Both the position numbers and the translations under genes were made by a program. Source: Sedimentibacter sp050173715 (lineage in GTDB: Bacteria > Bacillota > Clostridia > Tissierellales > Sedimentibacteraceae). Taken from it: a stretch of DNA of 64,000 nucleotides. The notes under the pieces were generated by a model. The model was not told the DNA's origin. It was given only the letters and a program-made list of their open reading frames with translations, and made no database searches. The DNA is taken from NCBI GenBank assembly GCA_050173715.1, contig JBFXKO010000012.1, positions 36,908 through 100,907 on the forward strand, given 5' to 3'. Positions 8,398 to 17,363 of the stretch are shown here, piece after piece. The stretch's first letter is position 1. Each line of letters opens with the position of its first letter.

Positions 8398-9699
8398 TTA
8401 ATATGTTTTAACTTCATAAACTTGATTGTAGATAAGCACATCAACATAAAACATATTTTCTTTATGGTGTATTTCCATTGCACCGTTATATTTTTCCAAT
8501 GATTGCTGCACGCTGCTTAATCCCATGCCATGTCTTTCTTTATCTACCTTTGTTGTTATAAGCTTATTCTCTTTATAATTTAATTTACCCTTAAAAGAAT
8601 TCGAAACACTTATATACAAAACGTTTCTATCCAGTTCGACAGATATTTTAATCAACTTTTCTTCACAACACCGTGCTGCTTCAATGGCATTGTCAAGTAG
8701 ATTTCCCAGCACAACGCTTAAATCAAACGGCCTTATATTAAGCTTTTCAGGAACATTAATACTAATATTTGTTTTCATTCCAAAAGAAACTGCTTCATTA
8801 AGCTTGTAATTTAATATGCTGTCAATTTCAGAATTTCCTGACTTTGAAAATTCATTTGAATTATCTATACAGTCAAAAACACTTTCCAGGTAATTAGCAG
8901 CTCCTTTATTGTCATTGTTTTCAATAAGTGTCTTAAGCGACAGAACATGATTTTTCACATCATGCCTAAAAACCTTTAAGCTTTCCTGTGACTGCTTAAT
9001 TATTTCAAGTTGTTTTGAATATGCGTTGTTTTGCTGCAACAGAAGTGCTTTCTCCATTTTTTCGTCATAAGACTTCATAAGGACATCATACAAATAAAAT
9101 ACAAATACATTTATAACAAACATTATTACAATGCTGATAAGGATTGCTGTCAAATTTTCTGATTGTACTTTCAAAACAAGCATGAGAGCCAAGATTAATG
9201 TGCCTGCCGGTATTACAAATATCGATAGCCAATGAAGAGACGATACCTTTACATCATTTTTGACTAATTTAAAGTTTGATAAAAACAGCATAACATTGTA
9301 AGTTACTATTTTTATAGTTATAAGTCCTGCAATTATTACTAAATCTGAATTTTTAGATAATATGTCTATGTTAAAGTACCTCATTACCAGAACTACAACT
9401 GACTCAATTGTCATGAGAACCATATAAATTGAAATTGTTGCTAACACTCTTCTCTTTATGGTTGCTTCATAGTTATATGTGAGCAAGTAAAACATAATTA
9501 AGTTGGCTACAACATTAACTTTGGGATTGTTAAATTCTAAGAATAAAAAACCCATAACAAAATAATACAGTATATATGAAGCAACTTCAATTTTTCTGTC
9601 AGTTTCATTGCAGTCAAAAAAAATCTTCATATATCTGTAAATAATATAGGTGCCGAAGGCAGAAGTTATCAGATAGACTGCAATGACGTTATTTGTCAT
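8398..9699 (-). CDS. GHKL-family sensor histidine kinase (AgrC-like)
   Basis: The 433-residue membrane kinase has six or so transmembrane segments in residues 1-205 and a short coiled region. The phosphoacceptor motif is VFRHDVKNHVLSL near residue 245. The C-terminal GHKL ATPase has LGNLLDNAIEAA (N-box) and HGMGLSSVQQSLEKYNG (G-box). This is the AgrC/ComD-type kinase that signals to LytTR regulators. It overlaps the response-regulator gene by 11 bases, so the two are translationally coupled. No AgrB or AgrD peptide gene is seen nearby, so the inducing signal is unknown. Confidence 0.9.
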   Translation of the reverse strand: MTNNVIAVYLITSAFGTYIIYRYMKIFFDCNETDRKIEVASYILYYFVMGFLFLEFNNPKVNVVANLIMFYLLTYNYEATIKRRVLATISIYMVLMTIESVVVLVMRYFNIDILSKNSDLVIIAGLITIKIVTYNVMLFLSNFKLVKNDVKVSSLHWLSIFVIPAGTLILALMLVLKVQSENLTAILISIVIMFVINVFVFYLYDVLMKSYDEKMEKALLLQQNNAYSKQLEIIKQSQESLKVFRHDVKNHVLSLKTLIENNDNKGAANYLESVFDCIDNSNEFSKSGNSEIDSILNYKLNEAVSFGMKTNISINVPEKLNIRPFDLSVVLGNLLDNAIEAARCCEEKLIKISVELDRNVLYISVSNSFKGKLNYKENKLITTKVDKERHGMGLSSVQQSLEKYNGAMEIHHKENMFYVDVLIYNQVYEVKTY

Positions 9700-10417
9700 G
9701 ACGCATCCTCAGCTTTCTTTGCATAAGTTTTTCACGGACAGCTTTACGGTTGTTTTGACTTATTGTTAAAATTTCCTGATTAGACATTTTCACATATTCA
9801 TAGGTGTATTCTATACAAAAATTAAAATTAATTAAATAGGATTTATGTATCATAACAAAATCCTGATTGCTTAATTGCTCTTCAACTGTTGATAATTTTC
9901 CGTAAAAGCTTTTTGTTTCATCTGATAATACAATGTCAACCTTGCGCCCATTGCTTTCAAAGTATAATATATCGTTTATTTTCACACTAAAGGTAATATT
10001 ACCGTTCTTATATTCAAAAAAGTGATTTCCCTTGTCTAACAGTTTTATCGCTTTTAATAATACTGATTCAATTTTTTCCTTGCTGAAAGGCTTTATTAAA
10101 AAATTAAGCGGCCTCACTTCAAAAAGTTCCATAGCATAGCTTTCTTTGCTGGAAATATAAACTATTTGAGTATACTCATCATTTAATTCATTTCTAATTT
10201 TTTTCCCAACCTCAACCCCATTTATTTCGCACAATTCAATATCAAGAAATATAATATTGTAACTATTACCATTATATAAAAAATTACATAGCTCTTCTCC
10301 TGAATAATATACCTCAGTTTCAATTTCTTGATGGATGTTCTCGCTTATTTCACATAATATGTCCTCTAACTGTTGGCATATAACCTTTTCATCATCGCAT
10401 ATAGCAATTCGTAACAT
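9689..10417 (-). CDS. LytTR-family response regulator (AgrA-like)
   Basis: At 242 residues it has an N-terminal receiver domain (MLRIAICDDEKVICQQLEDI; phospho-Asp in YNIIFLDIEL near residue 58; Lys in FLIKPFSKEKIE). The C-terminal LytTR DNA-binding domain includes DILYFESNGRKVDIVL and DFVMIHKSYLINFNF. It partners the overlapping kinase downstream. LytTR proteins usually bind paired direct repeats; no target was identified. It lies 12 bases after the EcsC-family gene in the same operon. Confidence 0.92.
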   Translation of the reverse strand: MLRIAICDDEKVICQQLEDILCEISENIHQEIETEVYYSGEELCNFLYNGNSYNIIFLDIELCEINGVEVGKKIRNELNDEYTQIVYISSKESYAMELFEVRPLNFLIKPFSKEKIESVLLKAIKLLDKGNHFFEYKNGNITFSVKINDILYFESNGRKVDIVLSDETKSFYGKLSTVEEQLSNQDFVMIHKSYLINFNFCIEYTYEYVKMSNQEILTISQNNRKAVREKLMQRKLRMRHDK

Positions 10418-10429
10418 TTTATCCCCACT

Positions 10430-11212
10430 TTACTTCTTATTGCTCAAATATCTTTTCTTATATTTTATGGTGCTGTACCTGCTTATTTTATTTATTATTT
10501 TATAATTTGCAATGCTTCCCACCACACCGACCACAGGTATGCCCTGCACGAATTTTGATGTGAGCATTGAATCTGATAAAACTTTTGATGTGTTGATTAT
10601 TTCTTTATTTAAATCATAATTAAACTGTATGTGATTATCAATTTTATCTCCCAACAAATCAACCTTATGGTTATATTTACGCTGAGCTTCGTCCTTAGTA
10701 AGCGCTGCATTGATTAAATTTAATATATATACTTTTTCTTCTTCAAGCTCATACAAAAATCCATAGCTTAATGAAATTTCATAAATTGTTTTTAAAATCA
10801 TAGCTGTGAACAGGGGTATGTCTGGAAGTCCCATGCCCAACAGACCCATACCTGCTCCTTCTATGGTTGAAATTGATGTATTTAGTAAATTGCTTTTCTT
10901 GGCATGCTTATCGATTTTGTTAAGAGTCCAAGTGTTTAAATTTCTGTTTACTTTATACTCGTTGACGTTATGATTAATTTGGATTTTATTTTTATTGTAC
11001 AATTTTTCAATATACTTGGTTCCGTTTTGAAAAATTATCTCAAATGCTTTGAAGAATGCCTTATCCAATGAGTTTTTCAATGATTCAGGAACCTTTGACT
11101 CCACCTTATTCACTATAGGCTCTAACTTTTCCTCAATAATATTTTGTTTTTTGTTAAGAATTTTTTGTTCCTTTTTTTCAAGCTTGTTTAAATGTTTTTT
11201 AATTATATCCAT
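10430..11212 (-). CDS. EcsC-family protein
   Basis: This has the EcsC family core: TWTLNKIDKHAKKSN, then IEGAGMGLLGMGLPDIPLF and LKTIYEISLSYGF (residues about 115-170), with a second hydrophobic stretch near GIPVVGVVGSIANY. The N-terminal third is Lys/Glu-rich and probably coiled. I prefer ATG 11212 (MDIIKKHLNKLEKKEQK), which follows GGAAGGCGGAG, over the upstream ATG at 11251 with no ribosome binding site. EcsC proteins are membrane-associated with poorly defined function. Sitting first in an operon with a GHKL/LytTR pair suggests a signalling or envelope role. Confidence 0.8.
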   Translation of the reverse strand: MDIIKKHLNKLEKKEQKILNKKQNIIEEKLEPIVNKVESKVPESLKNSLDKAFFKAFEIIFQNGTKYIEKLYNKNKIQINHNVNEYKVNRNLNTWTLNKIDKHAKKSNLLNTSISTIEGAGMGLLGMGLPDIPLFTAMILKTIYEISLSYGFLYELEEEKVYILNLINAALTKDEAQRKYNHKVDLLGDKIDNHIQFNYDLNKEIINTSKVLSDSMLTSKFVQGIPVVGVVGSIANYKIINKISRYSTIKYKKRYLSNKK

Positions 11213-11274
11213 TAACTCATGTCTCCGCCTTCCAATATATCCTAATGTCATTCTAGTATAGGAGAGGTTAAGAA

Positions 11275-11328
11275 TTAAAACTGTTCAGCAAAATCCTTAA
11301 CTAAAATTGTAGTCCACAAAAATTTCAT
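11275..11328 (-). pseudogene. 17-codon remnant resembling the N-terminus of a VOC (glyoxalase-like) protein
   Basis: A strong CGGAGGAAAAAG precedes ATG at 11328. The peptide MKFLWTTILVKDFAEQF then stops. Its sequence is like the first strand of vicinal-oxygen-chelate proteins, so I read it as a truncated gene. It lies directly upstream of the EcsC gene on the same strand, so a translated leader peptide is an alternative. Confidence 0.4.
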
Positions 11329-11545
11329 CTTTTTCCTCCGATGTATGTATTTTTATTACAATATAATATAATTATTGATTGTATGCAATAATTTTATCCA
11401 ATTATGGCGCATAAATTCTTATAAAACATTAATTTATGTGGTATAAATCATCATTATAAAGCATTTTATTTATTTCATAGTTAAAATTAGATTAAAACTT
11501 AATTAAAAAGATATTATTAATAATAAGAACACCTTGTTGTTTCAA

Positions 11546-11572
11546 TAAAAAAAGCGGAATTAAAAATTCCGC
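11546..11572 (-). terminator. Terminator of the leu operon
   Basis: Perfect 8-bp stem GCGGAATT / AATTCCGC with a 3-base loop, followed on the minus strand by a run of eight or so T. It lies about 25 bases after leuB. Confidence 0.9.
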
Positions 11573-11595
11573 ATATTTCATATTTTATTTATTGT

Positions 11596-12654
11596 TTATA
11601 TGTTAGCTGTTATAACCGCACCCATTGCCTTTGTGCTTACTGCATTTTCTCCTTTTTTAGCTATGTCAGCAGTTCTAAAACCAGCCTTTAACGCTTTTTT
11701 AACCGCATTTTCAACTGCATCCGCTTCCTCATAAAGCTTCAAGGTGTACTTTAACATCATTGAAACAGAAATAATTGTTGCAATAGGATTTGCTTTTCCT
11801 TGACCGGCAATATCAGGAGCAGAGCCATGGATAGGCTCATACATTCCATAGTTATTGTCTCCTAAGGATGCTGAAGGAAGCATGCCTATGGAGCCAGTTA
11901 TGACGCTTGCTTCATCAGACAAAATATCTCCAAACATGTTTTCCGTAACTATTACATCAAATTGCTTTGGGTTTGTAACCAGCTGCATTGCTGCATTGTC
12001 AACATATATATGGCTTAACTTGACATCAGGATATTTTTTAGAAACTTCCTCCACTGTTTTTCTCCAAAGCCTTGATGTTTCCAAAACATTTGATTTATCA
12101 ACACTTGTGACTCGTCTATTTCTTGTTTGAGCAATTTTAAATGCTTGTTCTGCAATACGTTCAATTTCATATTTTGAGTATTCCATGCAATCGCAGGAAT
12201 AATCTCCTTCTGTGAATTTCTTACCGAAATAAATTCCGCCTGTTAATTCTCTTAAAATTACTATGTCAAGTCCTCCCTCTACAATATCAGGTCTCAGAGG
12301 GCATGCATCTTTTAATTCATCAAACATTATTGCAGGGCGAATGTTTGTATATAGATTAAGCCCCTTTCTCAATGCTAGAAGTCCTTTTTCAGGTCTTAAA
12401 TTGCTTGGCATGCTGTCCCATTTTGGTCCGCCTACTGCTCCAAACAAAAGGGCATCGCTTCTCTTGCATATATCCAAGGTTTCATCAGGCAGCGGCACTC
12501 CTGTTGCATCTATTGCAGCTCCTCCTGCAAGAGCTTCTGTATATTCGAATGAATGGTTGAATTTTTCACCTATTTTATTTAAAACCTTAATGGCTTCGTC
12601 AACTATTTCAGGGCCTATGCCATCTCCTTTTATAACTGCTATTTTATAATTCAT
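11596..12654 (-). CDS. leuB: 3-isopropylmalate dehydrogenase LeuB
   Basis: The 352-residue enzyme carries out NAD-dependent oxidative decarboxylation of 3-isopropylmalate to 2-oxoisocaproate in leucine synthesis. Family features are KIAVIKGDGIGPEIV at the N-terminus, LLFGAVGGPKWD, LRELTGGIYFG (substrate loop), the NAD/metal segment VTENMFGDILSDEA and GSAPDIAGQGKANP near the C-terminus. Length is normal. It is the last gene of leuA-C-D-B, 9 bases after leuD, with AGGAG before its ATG. Confidence 0.97.
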   Translation of the reverse strand: MNYKIAVIKGDGIGPEIVDEAIKVLNKIGEKFNHSFEYTEALAGGAAIDATGVPLPDETLDICKRSDALLFGAVGGPKWDSMPSNLRPEKGLLALRKGLNLYTNIRPAIMFDELKDACPLRPDIVEGGLDIVILRELTGGIYFGKKFTEGDYSCDCMEYSKYEIERIAEQAFKIAQTRNRRVTSVDKSNVLETSRLWRKTVEEVSKKYPDVKLSHIYVDNAAMQLVTNPKQFDVIVTENMFGDILSDEASVITGSIGMLPSASLGDNNYGMYEPIHGSAPDIAGQGKANPIATIISVSMMLKYTLKLYEEADAVENAVKKALKAGFRTADIAKKGENAVSTKAMGAVITANI

Positions 12655-12663
12655 GAATTTCTC

Positions 12664-13164
12664 CTATTGTCTGTTTTTAAATTTATTTTGCACATATCCC
12701 ACAAGTCCGTCGCAGCTGATTATCTGCTGGATAAATTCAGGGAACGGCTCTGCCTGATATGTTTCATTTTTAGTGATATTGGTTATGATTCCGTTTTTAA
12801 AGTCCACTGCAACCTCATCCCCCGCTTGGATTTTTTCTTCCGCTTCATCGCAAACAAGGATTGGAAGTCCTATGTTAAATGCATTTCTATAAAAAATTCT
12901 AGCATAGCTTTTAGCTATAACACAGGATACTCCAGATGCTTTTATTGCAAGAGGGGCATGTTCCCTTGATGAACCGCAGCCGAAGTTTTTCTGTGCAACA
13001 ATGATATCTCCATCCTTCACTTGTTTTACAAAATTTTCATCTATATCTTCCATACAATGCTTTGCCAACTCCTTAGCATCAGCCACATTTAAATATCTTG
13101 CCGGTATAATTACATCTGTATCAATATCATTTCCATATTTAAATACTTTCCCTTGTGCATTCAT
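12664..13164 (-). CDS. leuD: 3-isopropylmalate dehydratase small subunit LeuD
   Basis: The 166-residue small subunit of isopropylmalate isomerase pairs with LeuC. Visible motifs are VFKYGNDIDTDVIIPARYL and FGCGSSREHAPLAIKASGV, the latter carrying the conserved substrate-contacting segment. Its short length (about 165 rather than 200 residues) places it in the clostridial/archaeal-type subfamily, matching the adjacent 422-residue LeuC. ATG follows GGAGGATATAGAA. Confidence 0.96.
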   Translation of the reverse strand: MNAQGKVFKYGNDIDTDVIIPARYLNVADAKELAKHCMEDIDENFVKQVKDGDIIVAQKNFGCGSSREHAPLAIKASGVSCVIAKSYARIFYRNAFNIGLPILVCDEAEEKIQAGDEVAVDFKNGIITNITKNETYQAEPFPEFIQQIISCDGLVGYVQNKFKNRQ

Positions 13165-13180
13165 TTCTATATCCTCCAGA

Positions 13181-14449
13181 TTATTTATTATTCAATTCAT
13201 TAGGGTCTGCAATTTTGCCTTTAATTGCTGTTGCTGCCGCCACAGCAGGACTTGCAAGGTATATTTCAGAGCCTGTGTGTCCCATACGTCCAACGAAGTT
13301 TCTGTTTGTTGTTGTAACTGCTTTTTCTCCATCAGCTAATATTCCCATGTAACCTCCCAGACATGGTCCGCATGTAGGAGTGCTTATAATTGCTCCTGCA
13401 TCGATAAATATTTCAGCCAATCCTTCTGTAATGCATTGCTTGTAAATTGCTTGAGTTGCCGGAATAATTATTGTTCTCACATCCGGGTTAACCTTGCGTC
13501 CTTTTAATATTTCAGCAGCAATTCTCATATCCTCTATTCTGCCATTTGTGCAGGAGCCTATAACAACCTGATCGATTTTTACGTCACCAACCTCATCTAT
13601 GGCTCTTGTGTTTTCAGGAAGATGAGGGAATGCTATTGTTGGTTTCAATGTATTTAAATCAATATTGATTATTTCGTCATATTCTGCGTCTTCATCTGCT
13701 TCGTAAACTTTATATTCTTTTGTGGAATGCTCCTTCATATATTCGATGGTTTTTTCATCAACAGGGAATATTCCGTTTTTACCGCCTGCTTCAATTGCCA
13801 TGTTTGCAATGGTGAATCTATCATCCATTGACAAATGCTTAATGCCATCTCCGGTAAATTCCATTGATTTGTACAATGCGCCGTCAACTCCGATTTTGCC
13901 TATTATATAAAGAATAACATCCTTACCGCTTACATATTTATTTGGTTTTCCCGTTATATTAAACTTAATTGCTGGAGGTACCTTAAGCCATACCTCACCA
14001 GTTGCCATGCCTGCAGCCATATCTGTTGAACCAATTCCTGTTGAGAAAGCTCCTAATGCTCCATATGTGCAGGTGTGTGAGTCTGCACCTATGCAAGTGT
14101 CTCCAGCAACCACCAATCCTTTTTCAGGCAACAGCGCATGTTCAATTCCCATTTGCCCAACATCAAAGAAATTAGATATATTTTGTGCTTTACAAAATGT
14201 TCTAGAAACCTTGCACTGTTCTGCTGATTTAATGTCCTTGTTTGGAACGAAATGATCAAGCACAACTATCACTTTATCCTTGTCATATACTTTTGTGGCT
14301 CCCATTTTTTCAAACTCTGTAATGGCAACAGGAGTTGTAATATCATTGCCCAGTACCAAGTCAAGTTTTATTTCAATAAACTGTCCTGCCTTCACTTCTT
14401 TTAATCCTGAATGTGCTGCAAGTATTTTTTGTGTCATCGTCATACCCAT
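13181..14449 (-). CDS. leuC: 3-isopropylmalate dehydratase large subunit LeuC
   Basis: This 422-residue aconitase-superfamily enzyme binds a [4Fe-4S] cluster. Conserved parts are MTMTQKILAAHSG, DSHTCTYGALGAFSTGIGSTD, the cluster ligand region VVIGSCTNGRIEDMR (near residue 295) and STPTCGPCLGGYMG (near residue 355, two cluster cysteines). At about 420 residues it belongs to the shorter clostridial/archaeal-type clade rather than the 465-residue proteobacterial type. It starts at ATG 14449 behind AGGAGG and lies 12 bases after leuA. Confidence 0.96.
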   Translation of the reverse strand: MGMTMTQKILAAHSGLKEVKAGQFIEIKLDLVLGNDITTPVAITEFEKMGATKVYDKDKVIVVLDHFVPNKDIKSAEQCKVSRTFCKAQNISNFFDVGQMGIEHALLPEKGLVVAGDTCIGADSHTCTYGALGAFSTGIGSTDMAAGMATGEVWLKVPPAIKFNITGKPNKYVSGKDVILYIIGKIGVDGALYKSMEFTGDGIKHLSMDDRFTIANMAIEAGGKNGIFPVDEKTIEYMKEHSTKEYKVYEADEDAEYDEIINIDLNTLKPTIAFPHLPENTRAIDEVGDVKIDQVVIGSCTNGRIEDMRIAAEILKGRKVNPDVRTIIIPATQAIYKQCITEGLAEIFIDAGAIISTPTCGPCLGGYMGILADGEKAVTTTNRNFVGRMGHTGSEIYLASPAVAAATAIKGKIADPNELNNK

Positions 14450-14461
14450 TTTAGTATCCTC

Positions 14462-15640
14462 CTAATTTGCTTGTTGATTTACATACATCATTTTGTTGTT
14501 TGAAACTAATGCTTCAATGTCCTTTTCATACACATTTTTCTTTTTATCAGCCAGCTCCTTGAACCTTGCAAAAGCTTCATCTAGTTCTTCTTTGTTTAAA
14601 TGATAGCCTAATTGTTTTAATTTGCCATTGAAGGCATGTCTTCCTGAATGCTTTCCAAGGACTAATTTATTTGTTTCAAGTCCTATTGATTCGGGGGTTA
14701 ATATTTCGTATGTTTCCTTATTGTTCATCACACCGTGCTGATGGATTCCCGATTCATGAGAAAAAGCATTTGCTCCCACTATTGATTTGTTTGGCTGTAC
14801 CTTGATACCTGTAATTCTAGTTAACAAATTGCTGCTTCTCATTATTTGTTTTGTATCTATTCTCGTATCTGCTTTCAAGATATCCCTTCTTGTTTTCAGT
14901 GCCATTACTATTTCTTCTAATGCAGCATTGCCTGCTCTTTCTCCGATGCCGTTTATTGTGCATTCTACCTGGGTAGCACCAGCTTTTATTGCAGCCAGTG
15001 TATTTGCAACTCCCAGCCCTAAATCATTATGGCAATGTGTAGAAATGTCAACATTCTTAAGAGCCGGGCATTTTTCGATGATTGAAGTTATAAAGCTGTA
15101 GTATTCATCAGGTGTTGAGTAGCCTACGGTATCAGGAATATTTATTGTAGTTGCTCCAGATTTTATAGCTATGTTTATAACTTCTGAAATAAAATCCAAA
15201 TCGCTTCTTGTAGCGTCTTCGCAGGAAAATTCAATGTCATTGCATTTTGATTTTGCATAAGTAACCATTTCTTCTGTTATTTCTAATACTTCATCTGGAG
15301 TCATTTTCAATTTGTACTCCATGTGTATGGGCGATGTTGCCAAGAAAACATGAATTCTTGGTTTTACTGCAAATTTTAAACTTTCCCATGCTTTGTCAAT
15401 ATCTTCCTTGTTGGAACGAGCTAGGCTTGCTACTGTACAATTCGTTACATTTTTTGAAATTTCTTGAATAGATAACAAATCTCCGGGAGATGCTGCTGCA
15501 AATCCTGCTTCAATAATATCCACATTCATGTGTTCAAGCTGCTGTGCCATTTCTATTTTTTCTTTAATATTCATGCTGCAGCCTGGTGATTGCTCACCGT
15601 CTCTTAATGTGGTGTCAAAAATTTTAATAATCTTTTCCAT
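14462..15640 (-). CDS. leuA: 2-isopropylmalate synthase LeuA, short form lacking the regulatory domain
   Basis: This enzyme condenses acetyl-CoA with 2-oxoisovalerate as the first step of leucine synthesis. The catalytic TIM barrel is complete: FDTTLRDGEQSPG at residues 8-20, STHCHNDLGLGVANT and ECTINGIGERAGNAALEE. The subdomain with SHESGIHQHGV and LGKHSGRHAF is also present. The protein stops at 392 residues, just after subdomain II. It lacks the C-terminal ~110-residue LeuA dimer domain that binds leucine in ~510-residue enzymes. The next gene starts 12 bases later, so this is not a broken frame. A related synthase (homocitrate or citramalate) is possible, but the T-box and leuCDB context favour LeuA. 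Confidence 0.9.
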   Translation of the reverse strand: MEKIIKIFDTTLRDGEQSPGCSMNIKEKIEMAQQLEHMNVDIIEAGFAAASPGDLLSIQEISKNVTNCTVASLARSNKEDIDKAWESLKFAVKPRIHVFLATSPIHMEYKLKMTPDEVLEITEEMVTYAKSKCNDIEFSCEDATRSDLDFISEVINIAIKSGATTINIPDTVGYSTPDEYYSFITSIIEKCPALKNVDISTHCHNDLGLGVANTLAAIKAGATQVECTINGIGERAGNAALEEIVMALKTRRDILKADTRIDTKQIMRSSNLLTRITGIKVQPNKSIVGANAFSHESGIHQHGVMNNKETYEILTPESIGLETNKLVLGKHSGRHAFNGKLKQLGYHLNKEELDEAFARFKELADKKKNVYEKDIEALVSNNKMMYVNQQAN

Positions 15641-15704
15641 TTCAATCCTCCAATTCTTTTATTTTTTAGTTGAAATAGAACCTAACAATGATTTGACCTT
15701 TTTG

Positions 15705-15990
15705 GAAAATAAAAAATCCGTCCATGAAAGTATAAATACTCCCAGGGACGGATATTATCCGCGGTACCACCCATATTGTTTTCTATAAATAAGTATACGA
15801 AAATACCAAAAGAAAACCACTCATCAGATTCTGACAAATCTTAGCCTTTAACGGGGCAGCGTATTTTCCTACTATTTTCAGAAAATCAGCTCAGGAGCGA
15901 GTGTGTTTTCAAGACAGTATCGGCTTTCAGCACCGCCGACTCTCTGTAACTTGTCATTTGAAAAGTTTTTTCTCCATCACAGCTTTTATT
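15705..15990 (-). ncRNA. T-box riboswitch leader of leuACDB
   Basis: On the minus strand a Stem I start with AGAGAGTCGGCGGTGCTGAA (around 15945) is followed by the T-box sequence GGGTGGTACCGCGG at 15772-15759. A terminator then has arms GGACGGAT... read as ATCCGTCC / GGACGGAT (15753-15746 with 15723-15716) and a T-run. The T-box bases can pair with the first terminator arm as the antiterminator. A CTC triplet at 15897-15895 sits where a specifier codon is expected and would decode leucine; the placement is tentative. Uncharged tRNA-Leu would permit read-through into leuA. Confidence 0.93.
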
Positions 15991-16270
15991 TTTTGTATTG
16001 TTATGGATTTTAACAGAAGTCAGAAAGCTTGTCAATATTAATTTATTATAATTTTTGTAAAATTTTTATTCATTTTTGTCTTCTTCATTGAAATCCTTGA
16101 ATTTTTTATATTATTCATTTGAACACTCCCTTCTCATTCAGTATAATTTTAACATAAATACATCATCTTTTCAGCAACTTGATAAAAATAATATATATTC
16201 TTGCTAAAAGTTACAATCTGGGATTTGATTCATATAATAAATTAAAAATTATATTTGAAAGGTGGCTAAC

Positions 16271-16903
16271 ATGTCAAAATATTATTCTGATAACAACAAC
16301 CTACATAACAGGACTATGACAATGACAGGACAGGGGCAGATAACTGCAGTTCCAAATATCGCAGTTATTCATTTAGGTGTAGAAACCCGAGGAGAAAATC
16401 TAGTTAATATTCAGGCAGAAAATGCACAAATAACTCAATCTATTATCCAGGCTCTTCAGCGCATGGGAGTTAGTGATATTAAGACAATTCAATATTCAAT
16501 AAACAAAGTATATGATTATGAAGAGGGAAGACAAATAGACAGAGGATATTCTGTAAGAAATATTCTTGAAATTAAAACAGCAAATCTAGATAGGGTTGGA
16601 AATATAGTAGACATGGCAGTTAATATGGGGGCAAATGTTGTTGAATTGATTTCTTTTGATGTATCAAACAGAGAATATTATTATCAGCAAGCTCTTAACA
16701 TAGCTGTTATGAACGCAATAGAAAAGGCAAATTCAGTAGCCATGAATTTAAACTCTTCAACTCAGCCTGTTCCAATTAAAATTATCGAAAACAGCACCTC
16801 ACCAATACAACCGTATTTCAGGCAAGAACTTGCTGCAACAACACCAATTATGTCAGGCAACATAATAATTGAAGCAAATGTAACAGTAGATTTTGCATTT
16901 TAA
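16271..16903 (+). CDS. SIMPL-domain (DUF541) protein
   Basis: The 210-residue protein has the SIMPL fold signature: MTGQGQITAVPNIAVIHLGV at the N-terminus, VSDIKTIQYSINKVYDYEEG, YSVRNILEIKT and a closing IIIEANVTVDFAF. Such proteins are often envelope-associated or secreted oligomers of unclear function. This one has no obvious signal peptide. I use ATG 16271 because GAAAGGTGG lies 5 bases upstream; a GTG at 16262 is inside that site. It is monocistronic, followed by a hairpin terminator. Confidence 0.85.
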   Translation: MSKYYSDNNNLHNRTMTMTGQGQITAVPNIAVIHLGVETRGENLVNIQAENAQITQSIIQALQRMGVSDIKTIQYSINKVYDYEEGRQIDRGYSVRNILEIKTANLDRVGNIVDMAVNMGANVVELISFDVSNREYYYQQALNIAVMNAIEKANSVAMNLNSSTQPVPIKIIENSTSPIQPYFRQELAATTPIMSGNIIIEANVTVDFAF

Positions 16904-16914
16904 TAGCAAGCATT

Positions 16915-16965
16915 AAAAGAACGAATCTTTTATTTTTCAACGCATTATCAAGGATCCGTTCTTTT
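16915..16965. terminator. Bidirectional terminator between SIMPL and HEPN genes
   Basis: Arms AAAAGAACGAATC and GGATCCGTTCTTTT pair over about 13 bp with one G-U pair and a 24-base loop. A-runs on one side and T-runs on the other suit termination of both convergent genes. Confidence 0.75.
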
Positions 16966-16973
16966 ACAAACTT

Positions 16974-17363
16974 TCATAATAATTTATTAATTTCTTCAAC
17001 TATTTTTAATAATGAAGAATAGCACTTGTTAAAATCATCTTGATTTGCTGTAAAAAAATCATTGCCGAGATACTTTGCATCAAAATAATAGTCTGTTAGA
17101 TTTGCTAACTCTTCTTCGTGAAGGATTAATGAAGGCATATATTTATGTATAGCGCGATAAATTGTTCTCAAAGAATGTGACTTTAATATTTTATCTTTGT
17201 CATCATCCACATAAGATAATGATATTATGTGTTTTAAAAGTTTCTCACCTATTTGCTGACAAGATATACAATGCTGATTGTAATATGGTAAATGTTTTAC
17301 TGCATTTAAATATTCTAAATCATTCATTGCTATATGATAATAATCATTCTGAATCATGAGCAT
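16974..17363 (-). CDS. HEPN-domain protein (toxin-type partner of MNT nucleotidyltransferase)
   Basis: The 129-residue protein has HEPN-family features: DYYHIAMNDLEYLNAVKHL, then CISCQQIGEKLLKHIISL (residues about 33-50) and SHSLRTIYRAIHKYMP. An R-x(2)-H arrangement occurs in RAIHKY; the classical RNase motif R-x4-6-H is not obvious, so nuclease activity is uncertain. It overlaps the upstream MNT gene by 20 bases, the usual arrangement for HEPN/MNT pairs, which act as toxin-antitoxin modules in several studied cases. Confidence 0.8.
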   Translation of the reverse strand: MLMIQNDYYHIAMNDLEYLNAVKHLPYYNQHCISCQQIGEKLLKHIISLSYVDDDKDKILKSHSLRTIYRAIHKYMPSLILHEEELANLTDYYFDAKYLGNDFFTANQDDFNKCYSSLLKIVEEINKLL

